Shown here in pieces: positions 9,255 to 17,320 of a stretch of 28,440 nucleotides of DNA (position 1 is its first letter; each line of letters begins with the position of its first letter). The notes below the pieces were generated by a model. The model worked only from the letters and a program-made list of their open reading frames with translations, was not told the DNA's origin and ran no database searches. The position numbers and the translations under genes are program-made. This stretch comes from JAUWTJ01 sp965603015 (GTDB lineage: Bacteria > Pseudomonadota > Alphaproteobacteria > M2410), in the NCBI GenBank assembly GCA_965603015.1, contig CBFDBJ010000049.1, forward strand, positions 1-28,440. The letters are read 5' to 3'.

Positions 9255-9387
9255 GGAAGATGAATCTCCAATAACACCCTGAAATTCCGAGCATTTTGCA
9301 CTTGATAAGGTTGCTATATCAATAAAGTTTTATCATTCCGGCTCTATAATCAATGCCAGTGTATAACGGTTCGCCGGAATTTGTATT

Positions 9388-9416
9388 TTGACAAGAACAC
9401 CGCAGAAGAGACTATT
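9388..9416 (+). promoter_or_regulatory. Putative sigma70-type promoter for the glycosyltransferase operon
   Basis: Within the 256-base divergent gap between asnB and the glycosyltransferase gene there is TTGACA (9388-9393), a 17-base spacer and ACTATT (9411-9416), predicting transcription from about 9423. A separate good -10 look-alike, TATACT, lies at 9446-9451 but has no matching -35. The rest of the gap (9255-9387) is AT-rich and must hold the asnB promoter on the other strand; I could not pick a convincing one. Confidence 0.5.
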
Positions 9417-9510
9417 TTTGACCGGGCGAGCCTGGTCCCAACGGGTATACTCTGTCTCCCGATGGCACAGATCAGTATTCAACCCGAGTTATTCGGGCGG
9501 CATTAGTTAG

Positions 9511-10602
9511 ATGAATACTGACAACGGCCATTCGCCGCCACGCATCATCATCCTTGTTCCCGACCGAAACGGCGGTATCAACTCGCTCTTCCAGCAACTG
9601 CTGCAACACAAAAACCAGGCAGCAGCAACCAGTCTGAGCATATTTGATTCCACAGACAAGCGAGCCCTGATGGTTCTGAGGTTTCCCTGGCGGCTGTTGT
9701 GTTTCCATACTGCCATCAGAACCGGATCCTTTCAGCTCTGTCATATCAACCTGTCCACCGGTGGGAGTGCGCTGCGCAAAGCCCTTTATGCGGCCCTGTG
9801 TCGATGGACAGGATTACCCTATATCATCCACGTGCATGGCGGCAGTTACCGGGAGTTCTACGCCGGACTGCGCGGCCCCTTCAAGACGGCTGTAAAAAAA
9901 CTCTTCCTGAGGGCGGAACGGGTCATCGTGCTCGGCAGTGTATGGCGTGAATTTGTCATCTCGGAAATTGGCGTCGAACCTGACCGCGCCGTCATTGTTC
10001 CAAATGCCGTGGGGGGCCCGGACGCCTATCGTCCACACACGCCATCAGAAGCCCCTCACCTTCTCTTCCTGGGGATGATTGGTCCGCCCAAGGGCACGCC
10101 GGAGCTTCTTCAGGCTCTTGCCCAACCAGAAATTCAGGCGCTTGGCTGGACGGCGACAATCGCGGGCGATGGCGCTGTTGAGGCGTTTCGCGAAGCCGTT
10201 GCCAGCGCCGGTCTTGGCGCGCGCATCGAGGTTCCCGGTTGGGTCGGACTTGATGAGGTCAAGGCACTCCTTGCCCGCTCACAGATCCTTCTGCTGCCCT
10301 CCCATGCGGAAAATCTTCCGCTTGCCATGCTGGAAGGTATGGCGTGGGGCCTCTGCCCCGTTGTGACACCTGTGGGCGCCGTGCCGGAGGTCATTCGGGA
10401 TGAAGAAAACGGGCTGGTCGTGCCGGTCAATGACGCATCGGCTATCGCCAGTGCCCTCAAGCGATTGATAGAGGATGAGCCTCTGCGAGCCCGCCTCTCG
10501 TCCAATGCCCGTCGCGACTTTGAAGCCGACTATGACATTCGCAATTACCAGCAAAAGCTGGAAGCGATTTATCTCGATGTGTGCAGGGGTCAGGCCTTAT
10601 GA
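9511..10602 (+). CDS. GT4-type glycosyltransferase
   Basis: A 363-residue GT-B fold retaining glycosyltransferase. The N-terminal acceptor half has the GGINSLFQQLL block and IIHVHGGS. The donor half (about 180-355) carries the phosphate-binding loop LGMIGPPKGTPELL and the E-x7-E motif HAENLPLAMLEG (E267 and E275), with PVVTPVGAVPEVI following. It adds one sugar to the growing lipid-linked repeat unit on the cytoplasmic face; donor and linkage cannot be told. It is the first gene after the putative promoter at 9388 and its stop overlaps the sulfotransferase start as ATGA. Confidence 0.88.
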   Translation: MNTDNGHSPPRIIILVPDRNGGINSLFQQLLQHKNQAAATSLSIFDSTDKRALMVLRFPWRLLCFHTAIRTGSFQLCHINLSTGGSALRKALYAALCRWTGLPYIIHVHGGSYREFYAGLRGPFKTAVKKLFLRAERVIVLGSVWREFVISEIGVEPDRAVIVPNAVGGPDAYRPHTPSEAPHLLFLGMIGPPKGTPELLQALAQPEIQALGWTATIAGDGAVEAFREAVASAGLGARIEVPGWVGLDEVKALLARSQILLLPSHAENLPLAMLEGMAWGLCPVVTPVGAVPEVIRDEENGLVVPVNDASAIASALKRLIEDEPLRARLSSNARRDFEADYDIRNYQQKLEAIYLDVCRGQAL

Positions 10603-11606
10603 GAAACTCTGATAGCCCCGTATTCATTGTCGGCGCCCCGCGATCCGGGACAACGTTGACAGCACGGCTGATGGGAAGTCACTCGAATATTTTTATGCCC
10701 GGCGAAACCCATTTCCTGAATGACATTTATGCGCGCCGGCGGTCGCTTGGCGACCCCCGGGTTCGGGAAAACCTTGCCGCTATCACAGCCCGCCTCTCGA
10801 CTCTTTACTCCCGGCTGAATGAATTTCCTGATCAGCAACGTATTGACCAATTGCTGGCCAGCGGCGCTCTTGCCTCCGCCCTTTCGGGATGTCGATCCTA
10901 CAAGGACGTCTTTACCGCCTTTATGGAAATTCAGATGGTGGGGGAAGAAAGGGCCAGATGGGGCAATCAGGTTCCACGAGAGGTCTTCGAGATTCAGGCT
11001 CTGCTGGAAATGTTTCCAGATGCCAAGATCATCGGATGCGTCCGGGATGTGCGAGATTTTCTGTTATCCTACCAGGGAAAATGGCGCCGGGAGTCAGAGG
11101 AAACAGCCGCCCGCCTGAAGAAGCTCTATCACCCCGTCATCACGTCGATGATATGGCGCAATAGCAATAGCGCTCTGGAACAAGCCCGCAAACTTTATCC
11201 GGAGAATATCACAATCTGCCGCTATGAAGATCTGGTTAGTGATCCCGAGAGGACGCTTCGGCACTTATGTGAATTTGTTGGCGAAGCCTTCGAGCCCGAA
11301 ATGCTGGAAACCCAATTTTCCAATTCATCGGTACAAGAGCGCGAGTCCGGAATTTACCAAACAGGTGTAAATCGCTGGTCCGGCCAACTCCCTGAGTCTG
11401 ATGTCTTCCTGGCCCAGTTCCTTTGCGGCAAATTGATGCGCCAATATCACTACCAACCAACGCCAACTCACCCCCGCGTTAGCTCTTTAACAGGGATTAT
11501 CCTGTCTACTCCTTTCAGACTGCTTCATGCGCTTCACGCAAATCGAACAATCCGGGGGCCCCTTGTCCCCTATTTGTGGAAGCGGATCAAACCGACGCGG
11601 ATTTGA
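10599..11606 (+). CDS. Sulfotransferase family protein
   Basis: A 335-residue PAPS-dependent sulfotransferase-family protein. The 5'-phosphosulfate-binding loop is FIVGAPRSGTTL (residues 9-20), and a conserved CRDVRDFLLSY block follows, with CRYEDLVSDP in the second half. It would move sulfate from PAPS to a hydroxyl or amine of the glycan or its lipid carrier; the acceptor is unknown. An in-frame GTG at 10581 is possible, but the ATG at 10599 forms an ATGA overlap with the preceding gene and has AGGGG 9 bases upstream, so I prefer it. The presence of this gene suggests the polymer, or a sugar intermediate, is sulfated. Confidence 0.85.
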   Translation: MRNSDSPVFIVGAPRSGTTLTARLMGSHSNIFMPGETHFLNDIYARRRSLGDPRVRENLAAITARLSTLYSRLNEFPDQQRIDQLLASGALASALSGCRSYKDVFTAFMEIQMVGEERARWGNQVPREVFEIQALLEMFPDAKIIGCVRDVRDFLLSYQGKWRRESEETAARLKKLYHPVITSMIWRNSNSALEQARKLYPENITICRYEDLVSDPERTLRHLCEFVGEAFEPEMLETQFSNSSVQERESGIYQTGVNRWSGQLPESDVFLAQFLCGKLMRQYHYQPTPTHPRVSSLTGIILSTPFRLLHALHANRTIRGPLVPYLWKRIKPTRI

Positions 11607-11641
11607 GAGAAGTGCGACGAGAACAGAAGGAAAGATAGACA

Positions 11642-12955
11642 ATGGAGATCTCAGTATTTGGCATGGGATATGTCGGTGTTGTCTCTGCTGCATGCCTGAC
11701 AAACGACGGGCATACCGTCATCGGCGTTGATACCAATGAAACCAAAGCCGATCTCGTAAACGCGGGTACGTCCCCTGTTATCGAAAAAGATGTGGCATCC
11801 TTCTTGAGCGCCGCTCATACCGAAGGAACCCTATCGGCAACAACCAATGCCGCCGAGGCAGTCTCCAACAGCAGCCTGTCGCTTGTGTGCGTCGGGACAC
11901 CCAGCAGGAAAAACGGAAGCCTTAATACATCCATCGTTGAAAAAGTGTGCAAGGAAATTGGCGCCGCTTTGAAGCTCAAGGACGCGTACCATTGTGTCGT
12001 CATCCGCTCGACCATGTTGCCCGGCACGATACATGAGGTCGTGATCCCGGCGCTTGAGGACTCAAGCGGCAAGAAGGCTGGCGAAGGATTTGGTCTTGCC
12101 ATCAATCCCGAGTTTTTGCGTGAAGGAAGCGCCGTCTATGATTTTTACAATCCTCCCAAAACCGTGATCGGATCCCTGAACGCACGCGATGCTGATCTTG
12201 TCGCCGCGCTTTATCAAGGTCTTGATGCGCCGCTTGTCAAAGTGTCAATTGAAGTGGCCGAGATGACAAAGTATACCGACAATGTCTGGCATGCTCTCAA
12301 GGTGGCCTATGGCAACGAGATCGGAAACATCTGCAAGGCGCTTGGCATCGACAGCCACGATGTCATGGACGTTTTTTGTCAGGATACAAAACTCAACATA
12401 TCCCCGACCTACCTCAAGCCCGGTTTCGCCTTCGGTGGATCCTGCCTGCCCAAGGACTTGCGGGCTCTGAACTATAAGGCCCAGGAACTCGACCTTTCCG
12501 TCCCTCTCATCAAAAGTGTTTCAGAGAGTAATCGAACCCAGATCGAACGCGGCATCGAGATCATTACAGCGCATGGAAAGAAGAACGTTTCATTCTTTGG
12601 TATCAGTTTCAAGTCTGGCACCGACGATCTGCGTGAAAGCCCGCAGGTCGAGCTTGTCGAACGGCTCATCGGCAAGGGTTACAAAATCAAAATCTATGAC
12701 AAAAATGTTGAAATGGCCAAGCTGGTGGGCGGCAACAAGGAGTATATCCTGCAGGTCATCCCGCATATCAGTGACCTGATCGGCGAGAGCTTCGAGGATG
12801 TGCTGGCCCACGGCGAGGTTATCGTCATCGGTAACAGCGAAGCGGAATTTCATAACATTCCAAAATCCATGAACGCCACGCAAATTCTCATTGATCTCGT
12901 GCGCATTCCTGACAGAGACCTTATTGGAGATCGATATGACGGCGTCAACTGGTAA
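11642..12955 (+). CDS. algD: GDP-mannose 6-dehydrogenase (AlgD type)
   Basis: A 437-residue nucleotide-sugar dehydrogenase that oxidises the C6 of GDP-mannose twice with NAD+ to give GDP-mannuronate. It begins with the Rossmann loop FGMGYVG, has VVIRSTMLPGT, INPEFLREGSA, VEVAEMTKYT and NVWHALK. The nucleophile is Cys268 in GFAFGGSCLPKDLRAL, the same number as in Pseudomonas AlgD (436 residues, recalled). The LPKD-R-AL form, ICKALG, MDVFCQD-KLN and GTDDLRESP blocks match AlgD more closely than UDP-glucose dehydrogenase, which normally has GGSCFPKD, but substrate is still inference. AAGGAAAG precedes the ATG. It follows the sulfotransferase after 35 bases and overlaps the next gene by 20 bases. 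Confidence 0.85.
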   Translation: MEISVFGMGYVGVVSAACLTNDGHTVIGVDTNETKADLVNAGTSPVIEKDVASFLSAAHTEGTLSATTNAAEAVSNSSLSLVCVGTPSRKNGSLNTSIVEKVCKEIGAALKLKDAYHCVVIRSTMLPGTIHEVVIPALEDSSGKKAGEGFGLAINPEFLREGSAVYDFYNPPKTVIGSLNARDADLVAALYQGLDAPLVKVSIEVAEMTKYTDNVWHALKVAYGNEIGNICKALGIDSHDVMDVFCQDTKLNISPTYLKPGFAFGGSCLPKDLRALNYKAQELDLSVPLIKSVSESNRTQIERGIEIITAHGKKNVSFFGISFKSGTDDLRESPQVELVERLIGKGYKIKIYDKNVEMAKLVGGNKEYILQVIPHISDLIGESFEDVLAHGEVIVIGNSEAEFHNIPKSMNATQILIDLVRIPDRDLIGDRYDGVNW

Positions 12956-14162
12956 GGGCTCGCAGCGCAAGGTCCTGATCATCGTCGAGAACCTGCCGGT
13001 GCCCTTTGACAGGCGCGTCTGGTCCGAAGCGACAACCCTGCAACAGGCAGGCTACGGTGTCTCGGTCATTTGCCCAAAAGGCAAGGATGCCGAAGAGAGC
13101 TACGAGTGTCTCGACGGCATTCACGTCTATCGTCACCCTCTCCCCTTCGAAGCGCGAGGAATCTGGGCCTATCCGGCGGAATATATCACCAGCCTGATGT
13201 TCGAATTCTGGCTCTCCCTGCGCGTTCTTCGGGCCCGGGGTTTCGACGTGATCCATGCCTGCAATCCGCCTGACACAATCTTTCTTATTGCACTGTTTTA
13301 CAAACTCCTGTTCAGAAAGAAATTCATCTTCGACCATCATGATCTCAACCCGGAGCTTTATGAGGCGAAGTTCGGCCGCAGAGACTTCTTCTATTCTCTG
13401 GTCAAACGCCTGGAGGCCTGGACGTTCCGAACGGCGGACATTTCTATCGCGACCAACAATTCCTACCGCCAGATCGCCATTGAACGGGGCAAAATGGATC
13501 CTGAAAATGTCCATGTTGTGCGCTCCGGCCCAAACCTCACGCGCATGAAACAAGTTCCTCCGGACCCGAAGTGGAAGAACGGACGCGAATTTATGTTGGG
13601 GTATGTTGGTGTCATCGGCCAGCAGGAAGGCATTGATCTCCTGCTTGAGGCTATGGACTATATTGTCCACACTCGCGACAAGGAAAACATTCAACTCGTC
13701 ATCGTTGGCGGGGGGCCAGAGGTTTCCACATTGGAGGCGTTGTCCTGTGAACTGAAACTGACGGACTTCGTCACCTTTACCGGAAGAGTCTCGGAGGAGG
13801 ATTTCCTGATAACTCTGAATACGGCAGACGTCTGTGTGAACCCGGACCGGGTCAATGAAATGAATGACAAGTCGACTATGAACAAGATCATGGAATACAT
13901 GGTCCTGGCCAAACCCGTTGTGCAGTTCGATGTCACCGAGGGCAGGTTTTCAGCGCAAGAAGCCTCGCTCTACGCAGCAAAGAACGACCCTGTCGACTTC
14001 GCCGAGAAAATTCTCCTGTTGCTGGGCGATGAGGAAAAACGAAAGGCCATGGGTGCGTATGGACGCGACAGGGTCATCAACCTGCTCTCCTGGAACCATG
14101 AAGGACCAAAGCTTTTGGCGGCATACGATCAACTGTATGCTCGCGAAAGAAAAATGCGATAA
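12936..14162 (+). CDS. GT4-type glycosyltransferase
   Basis: A 408-residue GT-B glycosyltransferase. The N-terminus has VENLPVPFDRRVWSEA, then VICPKG and HACNPPDTIFLIALFYK, all characteristic of a group of exopolysaccharide transferases. The C-terminal donor domain has LGYVGVIGQQEGIDLLLEAM and the VNEMNDKSTMNKIMEYM block, where the usual E-x7-E region is replaced by a degenerate version (E-M-N-D-K-S-T-M-N). The ATG at 12936 is preferred over the in-frame ATG at 12891 because GGAG lies 6 bases upstream; it overlaps the algD end by 20 bases. Last gene of the polysaccharide operon; 55 bases later it converges on the SPOR-lipoprotein gene. I see no clear terminator there. Confidence 0.85.
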   Translation: MTASTGKGSQRKVLIIVENLPVPFDRRVWSEATTLQQAGYGVSVICPKGKDAEESYECLDGIHVYRHPLPFEARGIWAYPAEYITSLMFEFWLSLRVLRARGFDVIHACNPPDTIFLIALFYKLLFRKKFIFDHHDLNPELYEAKFGRRDFFYSLVKRLEAWTFRTADISIATNNSYRQIAIERGKMDPENVHVVRSGPNLTRMKQVPPDPKWKNGREFMLGYVGVIGQQEGIDLLLEAMDYIVHTRDKENIQLVIVGGGPEVSTLEALSCELKLTDFVTFTGRVSEEDFLITLNTADVCVNPDRVNEMNDKSTMNKIMEYMVLAKPVVQFDVTEGRFSAQEASLYAAKNDPVDFAEKILLLLGDEEKRKAMGAYGRDRVINLLSWNHEGPKLLAAYDQLYARERKMR

Positions 14163-14216
14163 CTCGCAGGATCGCTTTGACTTCCGTTATTAGGAGTTCA
14201 ACGGGCGCAAGGGAAA

Positions 14217-14942
14217 CTACAGGTCAACAAATCCGTCGAGGCCAATCCCGTCGAAACGACTGAGGGCGCAGTATACCTGTTTCGCCTTGAGTTTATTACA
14301 CAGGTCATACACCTGCTGTTTGGTTTTGAACGGTCCGGCCTTCAGCCGAATGTATACTGTGCCGTCATCCCTTGTGATACTTTTGGCTCTTGGCACCTGG
14401 TTAGCCAACAGGACGGGGAACTGTTCTTGTAGTTCTGTCCATCCTCGCTGCAGATATTGCATATGTTTGTAAGAGGCAAGGTGAATGGCAAAACTGCCTG
14501 ATGCTACTGGACGATCAGCGCACCCGGTTCCGCCGACGCAATCGGACGGCGCGCGCGCTTCCATGAACCCGGGGACTTTTTTGTCGTCAGAAGGCTGGAC
14601 CTTTGCGTTCAGGACTTCAGCAGGCCTGGAGTCTTCACCGCCCTCCTTGCCTTCTTCTTTTACCACTTTTTTCATCGGCGCGCCGCCATGGTCATCGGCC
14701 AGCGCAACGGGGTCGCCGACAGTGGCGTGAATATCAGATTCATTGGCGATCACATGCGAAGAGCCAGTTTTCAGGTTTTCCAGTTCCGCCAGTCTACGGT
14801 CAAGTTCGGCCAGATTGGACGCCACGCGGACCTCCGCAGCCGTGGGCGGCAAGGGCTGGGTAAAGCTTTGCCAAGCTTCAGTCTCGCAAGCGGATGCAAC
14901 AAGAGCGAAGCTACAAACTGTCAGAAATCTGGATACCTTCAT
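14217..14942 (-). CDS. SPOR-domain lipoprotein
   Basis: A 241-residue secreted protein. The N-terminus has a lysine/arginine start, a hydrophobic core and an ASAC box (Cys19), suggesting a lipid-anchored envelope protein, although alanine at -3 is less usual. A charged, low-complexity linker spans about 90-145, and the SPOR (sporulation-related repeat) domain spans about 149-229 (SFAIHLASYKH, VYIRLKAGPFKTKQQ, ALSRFDGIG). SPOR domains bind denuded peptidoglycan, often at division or polar sites. The second ATG of the ATGATG pair is chosen because AGGTG lies 6 bases ahead. It converges on the glycosyltransferase gene; the link to polymer export is only positional. Confidence 0.82.
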   Translation of the reverse strand: MKVSRFLTVCSFALVASACETEAWQSFTQPLPPTAAEVRVASNLAELDRRLAELENLKTGSSHVIANESDIHATVGDPVALADDHGGAPMKKVVKEEGKEGGEDSRPAEVLNAKVQPSDDKKVPGFMEARAPSDCVGGTGCADRPVASGSFAIHLASYKHMQYLQRGWTELQEQFPVLLANQVPRAKSITRDDGTVYIRLKAGPFKTKQQVYDLCNKLKAKQVYCALSRFDGIGLDGFVDL

Positions 14943-15108
14943 CATTTTCACCTGTTCAATTCGATGTATTATGGCAGGGCAACACGCGCGGTCTTTCCGT
15001 AACACGCATCACAGGAATTAACTATAATGGACAAAAATTCACAGTGTGTAAACGCGCGGAAATAGCGTGCTGCCACGGATTTTACTATCAAGGTGGAATT
15101 CAGGAGCG

Positions 15109-15391
15109 ATGGCCAAATCCGAAGAGACACACCAGGACGGACCGATCCAGGAACGAAAGCTGCTGGCATAAAACCAGAATCCCGGCCTTGCACCATGAGC
15201 TCGATCTGAGTGATCCAGACAAAGCAGACATCAAGTGACTCAAAGTGCCGATCACCAAGGGTGATTATGCCACAATTCTCTCAATCTCACGCCTGGATGA
15301 CGTTTATGGCAGGGACAAGAGACAGCAGCTCCTCGTCCCTGCCGAAACCGCATTGTTTCCAAACTCGCTGGGCTTCACATGGCAGTCATAG
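15109..15391 (+). pseudogene. Possible decayed small gene in the 15006-15374 gap
   Basis: The only coding-like signal in the gap between the SPOR lipoprotein and the CBS gene. An ATG at 15109 opens MAKSEETHQDGPIQERKLLA, ending at TAA 15169-15171. In the next frame, coding-looking text reads HHELDLSDPDKADIK to a TGA at 15236-15238, then continues as LKVPITKGDYATILSISRL onward and NSLGFTWQS to a TAG at 15389-15391 inside the opposing CBS gene. One frameshift plus one stop would join about 90 residues. I do not recognise the family. It could equally be chance open frame; third-position composition resembles the neighbours, which is weak support. Confidence 0.25.
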
Positions 15392-15818
15392 AGCCGTTGC
15401 TATGCCGGCTGACGGCTGCGATGACCTCGCCCGACAGCTCGTGCGAAGTGTTCTGGCTCACGTCACCAAGGCTTAACAGCCCGATCAAGTGTTTTTCACT
15501 GTCGACAACCGGTAGGCGCCGAACCTGCTTTTCTTCCATCAGCCTGATTGCATCTTCTACATCTTCATTTTCAGAACACCAGATCGGATGGAGCGTCATA
15601 ACTTCACGTACAGAATGTTCGGCAATGTCATCGTCATCGACGAGACCTCTCACAACGATATCACGATCGGTCACAATGCCGATGACCTCATTATTTTCGC
15701 AAACCGGAATGGCGCCAATATCAAATTCCTTCATCCTGGAGGCAACATTCCAGATTGTTTCGGACGGAGCCACCCAGACCACGTCCGGTGACATCACTTC
15801 TCTTACCAGCATATTCAT
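15375..15818 (-). CDS. Tandem CBS-domain protein, Hrp1-like
   Basis: A 147-residue stand-alone CBS pair. CBS1 (about 5-60) has MKEFDIGAIPVCENNEVIG and TDRDIVVRGL; CBS2 (about 70-125) has MEEKQVRRLPVVDSEKHLIG and LSLGDV. CBS pairs bind adenine nucleotides and typically sense energy or redox state. The TDRDIV-x-GL and QVRR-PV blocks and the length resemble mycobacterial hypoxic response protein 1 (recalled, not aligned by computer). The ATG at 15818 is chosen over upstream in-frame codons because AGGGAG lies 6 bases before it and the CBS repeat starts immediately (LVREVMSPDV). The gene lies downstream of an FNR/FixK-type palindrome, so low-oxygen induction is likely. Confidence 0.9.
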   Translation of the reverse strand: MNMLVREVMSPDVVWVAPSETIWNVASRMKEFDIGAIPVCENNEVIGIVTDRDIVVRGLVDDDDIAEHSVREVMTLHPIWCSENEDVEDAIRLMEEKQVRRLPVVDSEKHLIGLLSLGDVSQNTSHELSGEVIAAVSRHSNGSMTAM

Positions 15819-15911
15819 TGTTCTCTCCCTTTCCTTTTCCCGTCGCCAATGTCCATTCAGAACGGACCCCGACCGACAACGCAGGTCTACAACAGATTCC
15901 GGCAGGTCGTG

Positions 15912-15925
15912 TTGACTGCAATCAA
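15912..15925 (-). promoter_or_regulatory. FNR/FixK-type box and promoter of the CBS gene
   Basis: TTGACTGCAATCAA fits the FNR/FixK palindrome (TTGAT-N4-ATCAA) with one base different. On the minus strand it sits ahead of the CBS gene. A -10 candidate TAGACC lies at 15889-15884; the implied start near 15877 places the box centre at -41.5, the class II activator position. The box lies within a 21-base segment (15909-15929) identical to 17129-17149 ahead of the aldolase gene. The TGT-N12-ACA outline also fits a PpsR/CrtJ-type site, but the FNR reading is more specific. Confidence 0.7.
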
Positions 15926-15964
15926 CATGTGCTCCCGCCGCACGACTTTGCGCCCCGACGTATC

Positions 15965-16993
15965 TCATCCAGAGGAGGCCAGCTCCATCGCGGGACTGTA
16001 GTCACCAAAACGCGCCGCGCCATTCAGTTTTGCACGGTGGTAGAGCGCTGCCTGGGTGAGCGCGGCATTGGCTTCATCACCTCTCCACGCTTGCAAGGCA
16101 GGCTCTTGCAATGCGCGCCCATAGGAAAAACTCAATTCCCACGGTTGTTGAGGCAGACGGTTCATGGCACTGAGATTGACGGTTGCCTCTTCCGGCGTTT
16201 GCCCGCCGGAGAGAAAATTGATACTCGGAACGGCAGCGGGCACCGTGCGCCGGAAGATCCTGTTCGTCTGCTCGGCGATCACGTCCGGGCTTGCCGCGTG
16301 GGTGTGCGTTCTACCCGGTGTCACCATGCTCGGCTTCAACAGTATATGCTCCAGCACAACATGATGGCGGTGCAATGCACAAAAGACTTCGTGAAGCACC
16401 GCTTCGGCAACATCGGCGCAACGATCAATGCTGTGACTACCATCGATGAGCACTTCCGGCTCAACAATTGGCACGATGCCTTGCGCCTGGCAAATGGTGG
16501 CATAGCGGGCCAGGACTTCGGCGTTGGTTTCGACGGCCAGTCGGCTCGGCGTTATCATCGAAATGTGGTAAACATTACGCCACTTGGCGAACCGGGCCCC
16601 TTGCTGTTTGTAGCCCTCAAGACGTTCTTCCAGACCGTCCAGCCCCAGCGTAATTTCATCACCGGGCGCCCCGCACAGCGGCAGTTTTCCCTTGTCGACC
16701 TTGATGCCTGGCACGATGCCCTGCTGGCTGGCCAGTTCCGGCAGTGGGGTCCCATCATCGGCAAGCTGCCCGAGGGTTTCCTCAAACAGGATGACGCCGC
16801 TTATGAAATCACCCAGACCCGGGGTCGCCAGCAACAGACTGCGATAGCTGCGCCGATGCTCCTCGGTTGATTCAACATCTATGGCCTTGAAGCGTTTCGC
16901 AATTGTAGGGCTGCTCTCGTCGGCGGCAAGAATGCCCTTGCCTTTCTGAACCATAGCCTCAATCGTTGTCTGAAGCTCGTCGTGTATGCTCAT
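15965..16993 (-). CDS. Class I fructose-bisphosphate aldolase
   Basis: A 342-residue class I (Schiff-base) aldolase cleaving or forming fructose 1,6-bisphosphate in glycolysis or gluconeogenesis. Key residues are Asp25 in GILAADES, Lys137 in FAKWRNVY, Glu178/Glu180 in PIVEPEVL and the Schiff-base Lys220 in LLKPSMVTPG; SGGQTPEEAT and LSFSYGRALQ complete the family pattern. Length matches the animal/plant-type class I enzymes. Many bacteria rely on the metal-dependent class II enzyme, so this may be a second, condition-specific aldolase. ATG 16993 is chosen (GGAG 6 bases upstream) over ATG 17005. An FNR/FixK-type box lies upstream at 17132, sharing a promoter layout with the CBS gene. Confidence 0.93.
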   Translation of the reverse strand: MSIHDELQTTIEAMVQKGKGILAADESSPTIAKRFKAIDVESTEEHRRSYRSLLLATPGLGDFISGVILFEETLGQLADDGTPLPELASQQGIVPGIKVDKGKLPLCGAPGDEITLGLDGLEERLEGYKQQGARFAKWRNVYHISMITPSRLAVETNAEVLARYATICQAQGIVPIVEPEVLIDGSHSIDRCADVAEAVLHEVFCALHRHHVVLEHILLKPSMVTPGRTHTHAASPDVIAEQTNRIFRRTVPAAVPSINFLSGGQTPEEATVNLSAMNRLPQQPWELSFSYGRALQEPALQAWRGDEANAALTQAALYHRAKLNGAARFGDYSPAMELASSG

Positions 16994-17131
16994 ATCAATC
17001 TCCATTCACAATCTCACGGCCCCCCGCAACACCGGAATGAAACAGGGCCGATCCGTCGGCAGAGGTTAACGTCCTTTCAGAACGATTCCATACCGATGAC
17101 ACCAGGCTACATTGCTTTTCAGGACGTTGTG

Positions 17132-17145
17132 TTGACTGCAATCAA
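17132..17145 (-). promoter_or_regulatory. FNR/FixK-type box and promoter of the aldolase gene
   Basis: Identical 14-base palindrome to the one at 15912-15925. On the minus strand, TAGCCT (17109-17104) is the -10 candidate, implying a start near 17097 with the box centred at -41.5. The leader holds a 14-base block (17071-17084) matching 15851-15864 at 13 of 14 positions. Flanks of 61 bases align without gaps at 39 positions. Confidence 0.7.
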
Positions 17146-17248
17146 CATGCACCCACCCCGGAAGAGACGAAAATGCACAAACGGAATTCTGCGACTACGC
17201 CGCCGAAATCCGAAGCAAGGATGGAGCATGAATGCTAGATCCAGGCGT

Positions 17249-17285
17249 CAGCCCGGGGACATCATCGACCCGGGGTGGGGGTTTT
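17249..17285 (+). terminator. Weak intrinsic-terminator-like hairpin
   Basis: CCCGGG (17252-17257) pairs with CCCGGG (17269-17274) across an 11-base loop, extended by A-T and C-G pairs beyond a G-G mismatch, then a G run and TTTT (17282-17285). It points along +, where no confirmed gene precedes it; only a 21-codon frame (17173-17238) and the FNR-type box lie upstream. It may end a short transcript. The remaining part of the 16994-17320 gap shows nothing else I can name. Confidence 0.3.
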
Positions 17286-17320
17286 CTGTCTTTGATATTT
17301 TGAGATGAAACAAGGCCGAG

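Noticed and set aside
12945..13694. 249-codon open frame on - opposite the second GT4 gene
   Set aside because: The plus-strand frame has clear glycosyltransferase motifs; the antisense frame has none.
15908..15929. PpsR/CrtJ photosynthesis repressor site (TGT-N12-ACA)
   Set aside because: Fits by outline, but any FNR box flanked by TG and CA does; no photosynthesis gene is in the window and an FNR-family regulator is encoded nearby.
15755..16870. 371-codon open frame on + opposite the aldolase and its upstream region
   Set aside because: It lies antisense to a clear class I aldolase with all catalytic residues; its translation shows no domain pattern and it crosses a promoter region. Long antisense frames are common in GC-rich genes.
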